Assembly (NCBI RefSeq): GCF_012027615.1
Contig: NZ_SNUT01000004.1
Location: 184,629-248,628, forward strand
Length of the DNA: 64,000 bases
Direction: 5' to 3'
Origin: Thermococcus sp. 21S7
GTDB taxonomy: Archaea; Methanobacteriota_B; Thermococci; Thermococcales; Thermococcaceae
In this document: piece by piece, positions 17,518-26,533 of the stretch
How positions within the stretch are numbered: the stretch's first letter is position 1
Layout of the letters: every line of letters begins with the position of its first letter
The notes under the pieces: generated by a model
What the model saw: the letters and a program-made list of their open reading frames with translations, nothing else
What the model was told of the DNA's origin: nothing
The model's database searches: none
Program-made: the position numbers and the translations under genes

Positions 17518-17841
17518 TTATTTTCTGATGAGCATCCACAGGATTCTGGCCGGTCTGTTAGTGTTGTTTAGTGTGTAGTGGGGGGTGCCTGGTTCATTGT
17601 AGACGAACTCCCCAGTGCTTGCCGGGAACCGGTCTCCGTTGGTTACCAGGATGACGTCTCCGTCCACAACGTAGGCAAACTCATGGTACTCATCGTGAAT
17701 GCTGAACCCCTCCTCAGGAAGCCGTGAGCGGGGCGGCATTGTGAGTATCCCCACCTGAATGTCCCCGCCGATGTCGAGAACTTCTATTGCCTCCCCCGGA
17801 CTCTTTGACCATTCCTCCTCAAAATTAAACGTCTTTGGCAT
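17518..17841 (-). CDS. Cupin-domain protein
   Basis: A 107-residue single-domain cupin. HDEYHEFAYVVDGDV carries the first metal-binding motif and EPGTPHYTL the second histidine. The ATG at 17841 is chosen because GGAGATGATC ends 3 bases before it; an in-frame ATG at 17850 lies inside that site. It is divergent from hyuA across a 249-base gap full of repeats and may be co-regulated with the Hyu genes. Small cupins of this kind bind small molecules or metals, but no reaction can be named. Confidence 0.8.
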   Translation of the reverse strand: MPKTFNFEEEWSKSPGEAIEVLDIGGDIQVGILTMPPRSRLPEEGFSIHDEYHEFAYVVDGDVILVTNGDRFPASTGEFVYNEPGTPHYTLNNTNRPARILWMLIRK

Positions 17842-17904
17842 CTGGATCATCTCCGTTTTAATGTTTCAAATTTTTGTCTAAATTGGTTCTATAAAAGACT
17901 TCTG

Positions 17905-17975
17905 TGGCAATTTTTACCGCAATACTTCGAACAGATTTGCCGCGAACTTGGCCCTTGCCATGGTATTTTTGGCAA
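17905..17975. promoter_or_regulatory. Cluster of TTGCC/GGCAA elements in the divergent cupin-hyuA promoter
   Basis: Four related elements lie in the gap: TGGCAA (17905-17910), TTGCC (17937-17941), and a perfect inverted pair TTGCCA (17955-17960) and TGGCAA (17970-17975), 9 bases apart. A TATA-like element for the minus-strand cupin (TTTTATAG, read on the minus strand, about 17890) and one for hyuA (GTTTAAATA, about 18000) flank them. This is where a dimeric regulator could control both directions. The Lrp-type protein encoded at 24484 is a candidate binder, by inference only. Confidence 0.45.
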
Positions 17976-18090
17976 TAATCGCAAAATTTTACCCAAAAAT
18001 GTTTAAATAATAGTAACGTATTTCGATATTTGTACACAATTTGGGCACAAAATGTGGAAAATTTAAACATACATCCGGGAGGCGAAGTGC

Positions 18091-20163
18091 ATGGGATATC
18101 GATTGGGTGTTGATATAGGGGGGGCTTTTACGGATTTGGTTGGATACGACGCTGAAACCGGCGATTTCGTCTGGGTTAAGGGGGAAACAACGCCGTCGGA
18201 GCCGTCGGCGGGTGTTTTGAATACTATAAAAAAGAGCGGCTTGGATATGTCCCGGGTAATCATGGTCATCCATGGTCAGACCCTCGTCATAAATTCTATT
18301 ATAACGCGGGATGGGGCAAGGGTTGGACTGCTAACCACGTGGGGGCACAGGGACATTCTTGAGCTCCAGAGGGCGAACAGGAGGGACATGTACAATTTCA
18401 GATACAAAAAGCCCAAACCCTTCGTCCCGAGGTACCTGAGTATAGAGATTGATGAGAGGATACTGGGCGATGGCAGTGAGCTGAAGCCCCTAAGGGCGGA
18501 CGAAGTACGGGGGGCGGTGAAGCGGCTTCTCAATGCTGGGGTGGAGTCGATATGCATCAGCTTTCTTAACTCCTACGCGAATCCCTCCCATGAGATTGAA
18601 GCTGCCAGAATCTCCCAGGATGTTCTGAAGGAGGAGGGGCTTGAGGGCCTCCCCGTGACGATGGCACACGAGATTACCCGGGAGTGGGGTGAGTACGAGC
18701 GCACAAACACCGCTGTTCTTAACGCGTTTGTGAAGCCGAAGATGGTTAGGTACCTTTCCATTCTTGAGAGGGAGATACGGGGCATGGGGTACGGGGGATC
18801 TTTCTTTTCCATGCTGTCCAACGGAGGAATGGCATCCTTTGGCTTTGTCAAAGAGTTTCCGATATACTCAATAGAGTCCGGCCCAATCGCGGGTGTCATT
18901 GGGGGTATAGCGATAGCCGAACTCCTGGGCGAAAAGAACGTGATAATCCTCGACGGGGGCAGCACCACGACCAAGGCCAGCCTTGTCGAGAACCTGACAC
19001 CAAAGGTTCACAGTGAATATTTCGTTGGGCGCGATAAGTTCAATCCCGGCTACCCCGTGAAGGTCCCGGTCATAGAGATTGAGGAGGTTGGAAACGGCGG
19101 AACGAGTGTGGCATGGATTGATGAAGTCGGGAACCTCAGGGTCGGTCCAATGGCAATGGGTGCAGACCCGGGGCCCGCGTGCTACGGCAAGGGTGGAACC
19201 GAACCAACGGTTACCGATGCTTACGTGGTGAACGGCCTAATAAACCCCGAGTATCTCCTGGGCGGTGAGATGAAGATATACAGAGACCTGGCGGTGGATG
19301 CCGTAGGAAAGATAGCTGACCATTACGGCATCTCTGTGGAGGAGGCCGCCGAGGGGATAGTCAGGATTGCCAACGAGAACGCGGCGAACGCCATACGAAT
19401 AATCTCTGTGCAGAAAGGTTATGATCCAAGGGAGTTCTCTTTAATAGCCCACGGTGGCTCGGGCCCGATGTTTGCGCCGTTTATAGCGGAGGATCTGGAG
19501 ATTAGAAAAATAATAATCCCGACGATACCCCCAGGAGTCTTCTCGGCGTGGGGGATGCTGCTTACCGACATAAGACACGACGTGATAGTCACCAACGTTG
19601 TCAAAGTTGAGGCCGGGAACGTGGACAGTATAAACAGAACGTATTCCGAGGTCGATAAAAGGGTAACCAGGATATTTGAGGAGGAGGAAGGCATCAGTGC
19701 CGGGGAGCTGACGGTTTTCCACTATGCGGACATGAGGTACAAGGGTCAGGAACACACCGTTAAGGTGCCGATAAAGACTGGAACCCTCGAAGAGAGCGAC
19801 ATTCCGGACATCATTGAAAAGTTCCACGTATACCATGAAAGGGCATACAGCTTTAGGCTTCCGGACAGTCCCGTGGAGATAGTCAATTTCCATGGGGTGG
19901 GAATCGTAAAGGTCAGAAGGCCGGCGATACGTGAAGTCGACGCCGAGGGTCTTTCTCTGGATGATGCCGTTAAGGAGCACAGAAACGTCTTCATACACGG
20001 CGATTTCGTCGATATGCCGGTCCTCGACAGGAGGAAGATACCGGTGGAGACGGGGATTGAAGGACCTGCCATTCTTGAGGATCCTACCTCAACGGTCCTC
20101 GTTCTTGAGAACCAAGAACTCGTGAGGGATCGGTATGGCAACATTATTATCCGGAGGGGGTGA
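18091..20163 (+). CDS. hyuA: Hydantoinase/5-oxoprolinase family protein, subunit A
   Basis: A 690-residue HyuA-type protein, one subunit of ATP-dependent amide-ring hydrolases (N-methylhydantoinase, 5-oxoprolinase) and also related to acetone carboxylase. It starts with the actin-like ATPase pattern RLGVDIGGAFTDLVGYD, has IHGQTLVINSIITR, LDGGSTTTKASLVE, GADPGPACYGKGG and AHGGSGPMFAPFIAEDL. GGGAGG precedes the ATG. hyuB starts 4 bases after its stop. The substrate is unknown; the neighbouring NCS1 permease fits a hydantoin or other cyclic nitrogen compound. Confidence 0.9.
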   Translation: MGYRLGVDIGGAFTDLVGYDAETGDFVWVKGETTPSEPSAGVLNTIKKSGLDMSRVIMVIHGQTLVINSIITRDGARVGLLTTWGHRDILELQRANRRDMYNFRYKKPKPFVPRYLSIEIDERILGDGSELKPLRADEVRGAVKRLLNAGVESICISFLNSYANPSHEIEAARISQDVLKEEGLEGLPVTMAHEITREWGEYERTNTAVLNAFVKPKMVRYLSILEREIRGMGYGGSFFSMLSNGGMASFGFVKEFPIYSIESGPIAGVIGGIAIAELLGEKNVIILDGGSTTTKASLVENLTPKVHSEYFVGRDKFNPGYPVKVPVIEIEEVGNGGTSVAWIDEVGNLRVGPMAMGADPGPACYGKGGTEPTVTDAYVVNGLINPEYLLGGEMKIYRDLAVDAVGKIADHYGISVEEAAEGIVRIANENAANAIRIISVQKGYDPREFSLIAHGGSGPMFAPFIAEDLEIRKIIIPTIPPGVFSAWGMLLTDIRHDVIVTNVVKVEAGNVDSINRTYSEVDKRVTRIFEEEEGISAGELTVFHYADMRYKGQEHTVKVPIKTGTLEESDIPDIIEKFHVYHERAYSFRLPDSPVEIVNFHGVGIVKVRRPAIREVDAEGLSLDDAVKEHRNVFIHGDFVDMPVLDRRKIPVETGIEGPAILEDPTSTVLVLENQELVRDRYGNIIIRRG

Positions 20164-20167
20164 TGGA

Positions 20168-21913
20168 ATGAGCGCGGACCCATTCACTTTGGAAGTTATA
20201 AAGAACGGTCTCGTTGTTGCCAACGAGGAGATGTTCCAGGCATTTGCAAGGACCGCCAAGAGCCCTGTTATCTACGAGGTCCTAGATTTTGCCGTTGGGA
20301 TGACGGATTCCGAAGGTAACCTGATTGCACAGGCACCCGGCGTCCCCGCGTTCTCTGGGGTTCTCGACTTTGCCGCTAGGGAGGTTCTGGATAAATGGGG
20401 GGATTCCCTCCATCCGGGGGATGTTATCGTCAGCAACGTGCCCTATGAATCCGGAACGCACCTGAACGATGTCACACTTGCCCTGCCGGTCTTTTACAGG
20501 GACGAGCTGATAGGCGTGATACTCAACAAGGGACATTGGACCGAAGTGGGCGGCATGGCCTTTGGAAGCTGGAACCCCAATGCCACGGAGATATACCAGG
20601 AGGGAATTCAGCTCCCCTGCGTCAAACTGTACAGTGAGGGGAAGCCCAACAGGGACGTTATAGATATAATCCTTGAGAACTCCCGCCTGCCGGAGTACAC
20701 GCTCGGGGACATGGAGGCCCAGGCGGCATCCATGAAGGTCGCGGAGAAGAGGATACAGGCTCTCATTGAGAAATACGGTGTTGACAACGTCCTCCTTGCC
20801 ATGAGAAAGCTTCTGGAGGATGGAAGGAAGTATGCCCTAATGAAACTCAAAGAACTGCCGAAGGGGGAATTCGAGGCCGAGGATTACATAGACGGCTCCA
20901 TCGCTGGGACTGAGGAGCCCCTCTACGTGAGGGCAAAAATCACGATAACGGATGAAGACGTTACCGTGGACTTTACCGGCAGTGCGGAGCAGGTGATGAG
21001 TCCCATAAATTCCCCATATCCCGCCACGGTCTCGGGGGTCAGGGAGGTATACATGGCGATTACTGATCCGCATGCCTATCCGAACGGGGGATTCTTTAGC
21101 CCCTTGAAGATTATAGCACCAAAGGGTACGGTTTTCCACCCCATAAAACCTGCACCAACATCAACGGACTGGGAGGCAATAGCCTTTGCCACCGATTTGG
21201 TCTGGAAGGCGCTGGCACCGCATATCCCAGAGAAGCTGACCGCAGGGCATTTCCTCTCCATAATAGCAACGATAGTCGGTGGTATCAACGACCGGACCGG
21301 CGAACCTTTTGCAATAGTCGAGCCCCAGCCCGGAGGATGGGGCGCGGGCCATGACATGGACGGAACGAGTGGGCTCGTGGCTTGCGGGGATGGGGAGACG
21401 TATATAGCATCGTCGGAAGTCTACGAGAGGAACTTCCCGGTTCTCGTTGAGAGATACATGCTGAACGTTGAGGACGGCGCTGGACACGGAAAGCACCGGG
21501 GCGGCTTCGGCGTTATCAGGGAGTACAGAATACTGAACAGTCAGGCCCTGGTTACGATCCAGGTGGGCAGACACGACTTCCCACCTTGGGGTGTGGACGG
21601 AGGTCTCCCCGGCCCGGGAAACAGGGTCGTTGTCTATCGTGATGGCAGGGGGGAGGAGATACGCAGAATCTCTGCGGAGTTGCTGAAACGGGGAGATTTG
21701 ATAAGCATCAGAACCTCCGGCGGAGGGGGCTGGGGGAACCCATTGGAAAGGGCCCCGGAGCTTGTTCTGGAGGACTACAGGAATGATCTCATCTCCCTTG
21801 AAGCTGCCAGGGAAATCTATGGCGTTGTCATTGATCCGCAGAGGATGGAGGTCGATTGGGAACGGACTAGATCGCTCAGAGAGAAAGTGGGAGGCAGCGT
21901 TAATGGATTATAG
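20168..21913 (+). CDS. hyuB: Hydantoinase/5-oxoprolinase family protein, subunit B
   Basis: A 581-residue HyuB-type partner of HyuA. Family motifs include DPFTLEVIKNGLVVANEEM at the N-terminus, SNVPYESGTHLNDVTL, FTGSAEQVMSPINSPYP, PQPGGWGAGHDMDG and a Gly-rich C-terminal SGGGGWGNPLERAPE. The ATG at 20168 follows GGAGGGGGTGATG, which overlaps the hyuA stop. The next gene begins inside its last codons (11-base overlap). With HyuA it should form an ATP-dependent cyclic-amide hydrolase. Confidence 0.9.
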   Translation: MSADPFTLEVIKNGLVVANEEMFQAFARTAKSPVIYEVLDFAVGMTDSEGNLIAQAPGVPAFSGVLDFAAREVLDKWGDSLHPGDVIVSNVPYESGTHLNDVTLALPVFYRDELIGVILNKGHWTEVGGMAFGSWNPNATEIYQEGIQLPCVKLYSEGKPNRDVIDIILENSRLPEYTLGDMEAQAASMKVAEKRIQALIEKYGVDNVLLAMRKLLEDGRKYALMKLKELPKGEFEAEDYIDGSIAGTEEPLYVRAKITITDEDVTVDFTGSAEQVMSPINSPYPATVSGVREVYMAITDPHAYPNGGFFSPLKIIAPKGTVFHPIKPAPTSTDWEAIAFATDLVWKALAPHIPEKLTAGHFLSIIATIVGGINDRTGEPFAIVEPQPGGWGAGHDMDGTSGLVACGDGETYIASSEVYERNFPVLVERYMLNVEDGAGHGKHRGGFGVIREYRILNSQALVTIQVGRHDFPPWGVDGGLPGPGNRVVVYRDGRGEEIRRISAELLKRGDLISIRTSGGGGWGNPLERAPELVLEDYRNDLISLEAAREIYGVVIDPQRMEVDWERTRSLREKVGGSVNGL

Positions 21914-22997
21914 AGAGAGGTTGCTGAGGCTTCAACACATGATACGGGAGAACGGAGCCGTGGGAGCCGTCCTAGTTCCCGGCTCCAACTTTTATTACCT
22001 AACCGGAATGGCGCCCCTGGGCTCGCTGGAGAGGCTTTTTCTCCTGCTCCTGCCGGCGGAGGGGGAGCCGGTCGTAATAGCACCACAGCTGTACGAAAAT
22101 GAACTTGGAAACTGGGAGTTCGGAAGAATCCTTCTCTGGCGGGATGGGGAAAACCCGTACCGCCTTTTCAGAGGGGTTCTATCCGAACATGCCCCTGAGG
22201 GCGGGTCGCTCTTTGTTGACGATGCCATGCCGATCGGACTGCTCCTTGGAACGGGAATACTCGGGAAGTACCGGCTGGAGCGCATTGGTCCGATTGTGTC
22301 TGAGCTTAGAGTTATTAAAAGCCGTGAGGAGGTCGAGTTTCTTCAGAAAGCGGCGGAGATAGTGGACAAGACATTCTACGCCCTCTTAGAGCAGGGGCTG
22401 GAGGGCAGAACGGAAAAAGAGCTCGCTACCTGGCTGGATTGCGCGATGAAGCGCTTAGGGGCGGAAGGGGTTTCTTTTGAACCGATTGTGGCATCTGGGC
22501 CGAACAGTGCGAATCCCCATCACCGGTCAACTGATCGGAAAATCCGAAAGGGCGATGTCGTGGTATTCGACTATGGGGCTAGGTACGGGGGCTATTGTTC
22601 TGACGTAACCCGAACGGTTGTCGTAGGAAAACCCAGTGAAAACGTGCTGACTGTTTACGAGGTAGTTAAGGAGGCTCAGGAGGGGGCTTGCAGGGCTGTT
22701 CGTGCTGGTGTTCTTGCGAGGGATGTTGATGCGGTTGCAAGGGAGACGATAGCAAAAGCCGGCTACGGCGAGTACTTCATCCACAGGACGGGACATGGAC
22801 TAGGCCTCGACGTACATGAAGAGCCCTACATCTCGCCGGAAAGTTCCGTAGCCCTGCGGGCGGGCATGGTATTCACAATAGAGCCGGGGATTTACCTACC
22901 CGGGAAATTTGGGGTACGGATTGAGGATGACGTCCTCGTGGAGGGCGGACACGGACTCAGACTTACCAAAGCCACAAGGGAGTTGTTGTGTGTCTAA
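21903..22997 (+). CDS. M24 family metallopeptidase / creatinase-fold enzyme
   Basis: A 364-residue pita-bread-fold enzyme of the prolidase/creatinase family. The dinuclear metal ligands are all present: the two Asp in VVVFDYGARYGGYCSDVTRTV, His in HRTGHGLGLDVHEEP, and Glu in TIEPGIY and GVRIEDDV. The N-terminal creatinase-like domain contains SNFYYLTGMAPLG. It overlaps hyuB by 11 bases, so it belongs to the same pathway unit. It is very like the stand-alone prolidase at 33811-34881. It may hydrolyse the ring-opened product of HyuAB or a dipeptide; this is inference. Confidence 0.88.
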   Translation: MDYRERLLRLQHMIRENGAVGAVLVPGSNFYYLTGMAPLGSLERLFLLLLPAEGEPVVIAPQLYENELGNWEFGRILLWRDGENPYRLFRGVLSEHAPEGGSLFVDDAMPIGLLLGTGILGKYRLERIGPIVSELRVIKSREEVEFLQKAAEIVDKTFYALLEQGLEGRTEKELATWLDCAMKRLGAEGVSFEPIVASGPNSANPHHRSTDRKIRKGDVVVFDYGARYGGYCSDVTRTVVVGKPSENVLTVYEVVKEAQEGACRAVRAGVLARDVDAVARETIAKAGYGEYFIHRTGHGLGLDVHEEPYISPESSVALRAGMVFTIEPGIYLPGKFGVRIEDDVLVEGGHGLRLTKATRELLCV

Positions 22998-23012
22998 CTG
23001 GAGGTGGTCTGG

Positions 23013-24329
23013 TTGGGAATTGTGGAGAATTTAAAGCATTCTGAGGAGAAAGACGTGGCTATAGACGCTGTGCCTCTGGAGCGCAGGGAATCCTGGGTTA
23101 GCCCCGCCGTGGTGTACGCCGGGGTGGAGTTCACTCTGAGCGTTGTGATGGTGGGTGCAGGACTCGTTGGGAGCTTTAGCGTGGCGAAAGTTGCGATGAT
23201 AGTTGCAGTGGCGTTGCTGATAACTTGGGTGGGCGACTCCCTCAACGCCTACATTGGTGCAAAAACCGGCAGGGCCTCGACGGTCATAGCCAGGCAGTCC
23301 TTTGGGAGCCTTCAGGCAAGAACCCTGGTGGCTCTGCTGGTTATCATAATGGGTCTCGGCTGGTGGGGAGTTCAAACAGCCATAATGGCCAATGCGATTT
23401 CAATAGCCTTGGGGATAGACTACACTGCTAGCTGGGGGGCGTGGGCGTTAATCGTAGTTATCCTTGGAGTGATATTCGGAATCCCGGCAATTTTGGGCTA
23501 TACTTCAATGAAATGGACGGATTACCTTGCCGTTCCAGTGGGACTGTTTATATTCGGCCTCGGCGTTTATCTCTCGGTAATGAAGCATGGCGTGTCCGGG
23601 ATAATAAACTGGAACCCCACCCCGCAGATGACTATAGCGGTGGCCATTTCCACGGTTATAGGAGTCAACGTGGTTCAGTGGGTCATGATATCAGATTACA
23701 GCAGACAGACAAAGCCGGGATGGAAGAACGCGGTTCTTGTTCCTTCCCTCACAATGGCGGTGGGATTCATCCTGATGGTCGTTGGTGCAATAATGGCTGT
23801 GGGCGTTGGCACGTGGGACATCGTCGCGGTCATGGTGGCGCTTGGATATCCGTTCTGGGCGTACTTCATGATGTTCGTTGCCCAGTGGACCACTCAGATA
23901 GTCAACGTTTACACTCCGGGGCTTGCACTCTCCAACATGCTTAACCTTCGGACGGGGAGGGCTAGAGCGATGGCAACCGCCGGCATAGTTATAGTGGGCA
24001 TGCTCCTAGCGCTTGCGGGAATACTGAGCAGGTACATGGACTTCCTCCTGCTCCTGGGCATAGTGTTTCCCCCAATAGCGGCCGTCATGATGACGGACTT
24101 TTTTGTGCTACGGAAGGAGGAGTGGGAGGATATACAGGGATGGAACTTAATGGCCACCCTAGCGTTGGTCGTTGGAATACTCTCGGGGTACTATATGCAG
24201 TACAAGCACTTCTTTGGGCTTCCAGCAATCCAGACCTTCATAATAACATCAATTGCCTACTACCTCCTAATGAGACTGAAGGCGTCAACGTCCCCTGACA
24301 AATTTACACCAAGGCACTGGCTTTCTTGA
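23013..24329 (+). CDS. NCS1-family nucleobase/hydantoin:cation symporter
   Basis: A 438-residue polytopic protein with about 12 hydrophobic segments, of the NCS1 family (CodB cytosine permease, Mhp1 hydantoin transporter). The N-terminal region PLERRESWVSPAVVYAGVEF and the later GLGWWGVQTAIMA and YTASWGAWA segments fit the family. I choose the TTG at 23013, since a near-consensus GGAGGTGGTC ends 3 bases before it; the GTG at 23004 lies within this site. It follows the M24 gene by 15 bases. It probably imports the substrate of HyuAB. Confidence 0.85.
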   Translation: MGIVENLKHSEEKDVAIDAVPLERRESWVSPAVVYAGVEFTLSVVMVGAGLVGSFSVAKVAMIVAVALLITWVGDSLNAYIGAKTGRASTVIARQSFGSLQARTLVALLVIIMGLGWWGVQTAIMANAISIALGIDYTASWGAWALIVVILGVIFGIPAILGYTSMKWTDYLAVPVGLFIFGLGVYLSVMKHGVSGIINWNPTPQMTIAVAISTVIGVNVVQWVMISDYSRQTKPGWKNAVLVPSLTMAVGFILMVVGAIMAVGVGTWDIVAVMVALGYPFWAYFMMFVAQWTTQIVNVYTPGLALSNMLNLRTGRARAMATAGIVIVGMLLALAGILSRYMDFLLLLGIVFPPIAAVMMTDFFVLRKEEWEDIQGWNLMATLALVVGILSGYYMQYKHFFGLPAIQTFIITSIAYYLLMRLKASTSPDKFTPRHWLS

Positions 24330-24343
24330 CGCCTTTTCTTTTC
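24330..24343 (+). terminator. T-rich tract after the Hyu operon
   Basis: CGCCTTTTCTTTTC follows the permease stop codon directly. Pyrimidine-rich oligo-T sequence here fits an archaeal terminator, and the regulator downstream has its own TATA-like element (AATTTATTTAAG near 24440). Confidence 0.35.
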
Positions 24344-24483
24344 AATTATGTCCACAGCGACTTTTGCTCTTAGAAAGCCCATGTTTAGATTTTGTCGATT
24401 TATGCAGGAATTTGATCACAAACATTCGAAATGATGAAAAATTTATTTAAGTTTTAGCCATGAGATTTCATGGGGGCGTTTGG

Positions 24484-24993
24484 ATGGAGGATGATGAAGT
24501 TGTTGTCATGAAGGGTATCTTCAAGAACAAGCTCGATGATATTGACCTGAAGATATACCAAGCTCTGCGGGAAAACGGCAGAATGAGCGACACTGAAATC
24601 GCTAAACGGGTGGGCGTGTCAATAACAACGGTCCGACGTCGCAGATTGAGGCTCCAGGAGAAGGGATACCTGCAGATTATCGGCCTTCTGCTCCTGAGAG
24701 CCGCGGACGTGGCATATGCCGATGTAATGGTAAAGCTCAACCAGCATGCGAAGGTGGAGGAAATAAACGAATTTCTAGCGGATGCCATTAACAACCCGAG
24801 GATATATGAGGTAACGGAGTATCTGGGCGGCGACTACGACATTCTGCTGAGGTTTCTGGAGAGCAACAACGAAAAGCTGAGGTACCACATAGACAAATTC
24901 CTCCGGAACAGGGATGCAGTCGAACATTACATGATATATCCCGCGATTGGTAGCCCCAAAGCCTGGTACAAATCGTTTAAAATTAAATTCTAG
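24484..24993 (+). CDS. Lrp/AsnC-family transcriptional regulator
   Basis: A 169-residue regulator. LDDIDLKIYQALRENGRMSD and EIAKRVGVSITTVRRRRLRLQEKG form the N-terminal AsnC-type winged helix, and the C-terminal half is a RAM-like effector/oligomer domain with EYLGGDYDILLRFLE. The ATG at 24484 is preferred to one at 24460, which lies too close to the TATA-like element near 24440. Its position right after the Hyu operon suggests it governs those genes. Its 3' end overlaps the convergent methyltransferase by 11 bases. Confidence 0.85.
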   Translation: MEDDEVVVMKGIFKNKLDDIDLKIYQALRENGRMSDTEIAKRVGVSITTVRRRRLRLQEKGYLQIIGLLLLRAADVAYADVMVKLNQHAKVEEINEFLADAINNPRIYEVTEYLGGDYDILLRFLESNNEKLRYHIDKFLRNRDAVEHYMIYPAIGSPKAWYKSFKIKF

Positions 24994-25786
24994 CCACCAG
25001 CCAGCCAACCGGCGGATGCTCCGCGCCTTTCTTCCATTTCTCGTAGGCCGCATCCCAGCGCCTCAAAAGCTCCGTGCGCTTTCTCTCGTCTTTTATCCGT
25101 CCCACGTATTCGCGGGGGATGTAGGCGAGGTAGTGAGGCAGGCCAGATTCGAATGTCCCACTTTTGATTATCTCTCCCCCGGCTTCCTCTACGAGCTCGT
25201 GGAGTTTTTCGAGCGTGGGGTAATGCAGGTCGTCCTTCTCGCCGAACAGCGCCTCAAAAATCTCTTCACGGAGGTTGTAGAGCTCAAGGTGTGCCCTCTG
25301 CCTCTCGTTGTTCGCTGTGGGCAGGCTCTCTGCGATGAAGACCTCTTCGGAAACCCGAAGCATCTCCGAGATGACCTTGACCATTGTTTCCTCGCTCTTC
25401 AGGCTCCTGATTCCGTGAACGAGAACGGCTAAATCGAAGGTCTTGAACGGGAAGGGAAGCTCCCTTGCGTCGGTCTTGAGAGGGATTATCCTGTGTTTTA
25501 GTCCTGCAGATGACGTCACCTCCTCGAAGAAGCGCCAGCGGGAGCGGTCTATGGAAACAACGCGACCTGTCTCGCCAACGAGGTACGCTAACGGAACGGT
25601 GGTTAGCGCGTGAGCACCGCAGCCAACCTCAAGGACGTTCATGCCCTCTTTGATAGGCGCGAACCCGATGACGCGGAAGCGTTCGAGCATTTCGGTGTGA
25701 AGCCAGTCTGAGGGTAGGGGAGGCTCGTTTCGGGGAGGAATCTTGGAAAGAACTTCTTTCTTAAATGTCTCTTCGTCAACGGGCAT
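24983..25786 (-). CDS. SAM-dependent methyltransferase
   Basis: A 267-residue class I methyltransferase. NVLEVGCGAHALTTVPLAYL (about residues 46-65) is the glycine-rich SAM site, GRVVSIDRSRW carries the acidic ribose-binding residue, and the domain continues to LPFPFKTFDLAVLVHGIRSL. The ATG at 25786 follows GGTG at suitable spacing; the in-frame GTG at 25795 is less likely. Its target is not evident: the sequence is of the small-molecule UbiE-like type. It overlaps the regulator gene tail to tail. Confidence 0.82.
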   Translation of the reverse strand: MPVDEETFKKEVLSKIPPRNEPPLPSDWLHTEMLERFRVIGFAPIKEGMNVLEVGCGAHALTTVPLAYLVGETGRVVSIDRSRWRFFEEVTSSAGLKHRIIPLKTDARELPFPFKTFDLAVLVHGIRSLKSEETMVKVISEMLRVSEEVFIAESLPTANNERQRAHLELYNLREEIFEALFGEKDDLHYPTLEKLHELVEEAGGEIIKSGTFESGLPHYLAYIPREYVGRIKDERKRTELLRRWDAAYEKWKKGAEHPPVGWLVARI

Positions 25787-25884
25787 GGATGACACCGAAA
25801 ACGGCTAAAGACGTTCTCTTTAAGGCTTTTTCGGAGAAAAGGTTTTATAAGTTGGGGAGAATTAATGGTGGGGTTAAAAATTCA

Positions 25885-26016
25885 ATGGATGTCTTCTTGG
25901 TTTTTCCCTCATTTCTGTTGCTTGTGAACTCTGCCATTACGATTCTCTTTTATCATTATGTTGATTTTTGGTTTTTTGTGTATACTCAGATTAATGCTGA
26001 ATACGATAAAACTTAA
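25885..26016 (+). CDS. Possible 43-residue membrane protein
   Basis: A short frame in an AT-rich gap with one long hydrophobic stretch (VFPSFLLLVNSAITILFYHY) and an acidic tail. A TATA-like TTTATAAG near 25842 and a GGTGGGG site at 25867-25873 precede the ATG. No homologue is recognised; it could be chance coding in AT-rich sequence. The gap otherwise holds the minus-strand methyltransferase promoter. Confidence 0.3.
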   Translation: MDVFLVFPSFLLLVNSAITILFYHYVDFWFFVYTQINAEYDKT

Positions 26017-26053
26017 ATTTCTCTCACTATCTAAAAAACTAATAGGGGAGAGT

Positions 26054-26533
26054 ATGTTAAGTCCTAGCACCAAAAAACAAATCTTAGGGTTTATAGTAGG
26101 TATTCTCGTAGGTGTAGCATCAACTTTGATCGCCAATAAGATTAACAGTGCTTTACAACCAAAACCACTAATAAGAATCTCCCTCCAAGAGCAACTACCT
26201 CAAACAGACCCTGTAGTCACAGTATTAGTCGAAAATATTGGGAAAGCCACTTCTAAGTTTGTTTCATTTGAAATAAGAACAGAGGGATTTTTGGAAAACT
26301 ATAGCATAAGGGGAACAGGAAACATAAAAACATGGGGAGGCAGAGGTAATTACCTGCAAGTTATTATCGAGGATTTCAATCCTGGTGAGATAGTCAGTAT
26401 AGATTTGTACCTAGAGGGATCAGATAAAGTTCATATTTTGAATCCAAAAATTGATGGGAAATATCAAATTATTGAAAAACCTATAATAGTCAAAATATGG
26501 GAAGAAGAACAAAATCCATATCACTCCACGTAA
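26054..26533 (+). CDS. Unknown membrane-anchored protein, AT-rich
   Basis: A 159-residue protein I do not recognise. The N-terminus has one transmembrane segment ([18 protein letters not shown]) and the rest is a small beta-rich extracytoplasmic domain ([19 protein letters not shown]), a pattern like CARDB-type adhesion modules. The ATG at 26054 follows AGGGGAG; an in-frame ATG at 25958 would add an unlikely second hydrophobic stretch. Base composition is clearly more AT-rich than its neighbours, a sign of acquisition. Its end overlaps the leucyl-tRNA synthetase gene by 13 bases. Confidence 0.55.
   Translation: MLSPSTKKQILGFIVGILVGVASTLIANKINSALQPKPLIRISLQEQLPQTDPVVTVLVENIGKATSKFVSFEIRTEGFLENYSIRGTGNIKTWGGRGNYLQVIIEDFNPGEIVSIDLYLEGSDKVHILNPKIDGKYQIIEKPIIVKIWEEEQNPYHST

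Noticed and set aside
21903..22997. Firm assignment as creatinase in a creatinine pathway
   Set aside because: The sequence is closer to the prolidase at 33811 than to anything specifically creatinase-like; metal ligands alone cannot separate the two.
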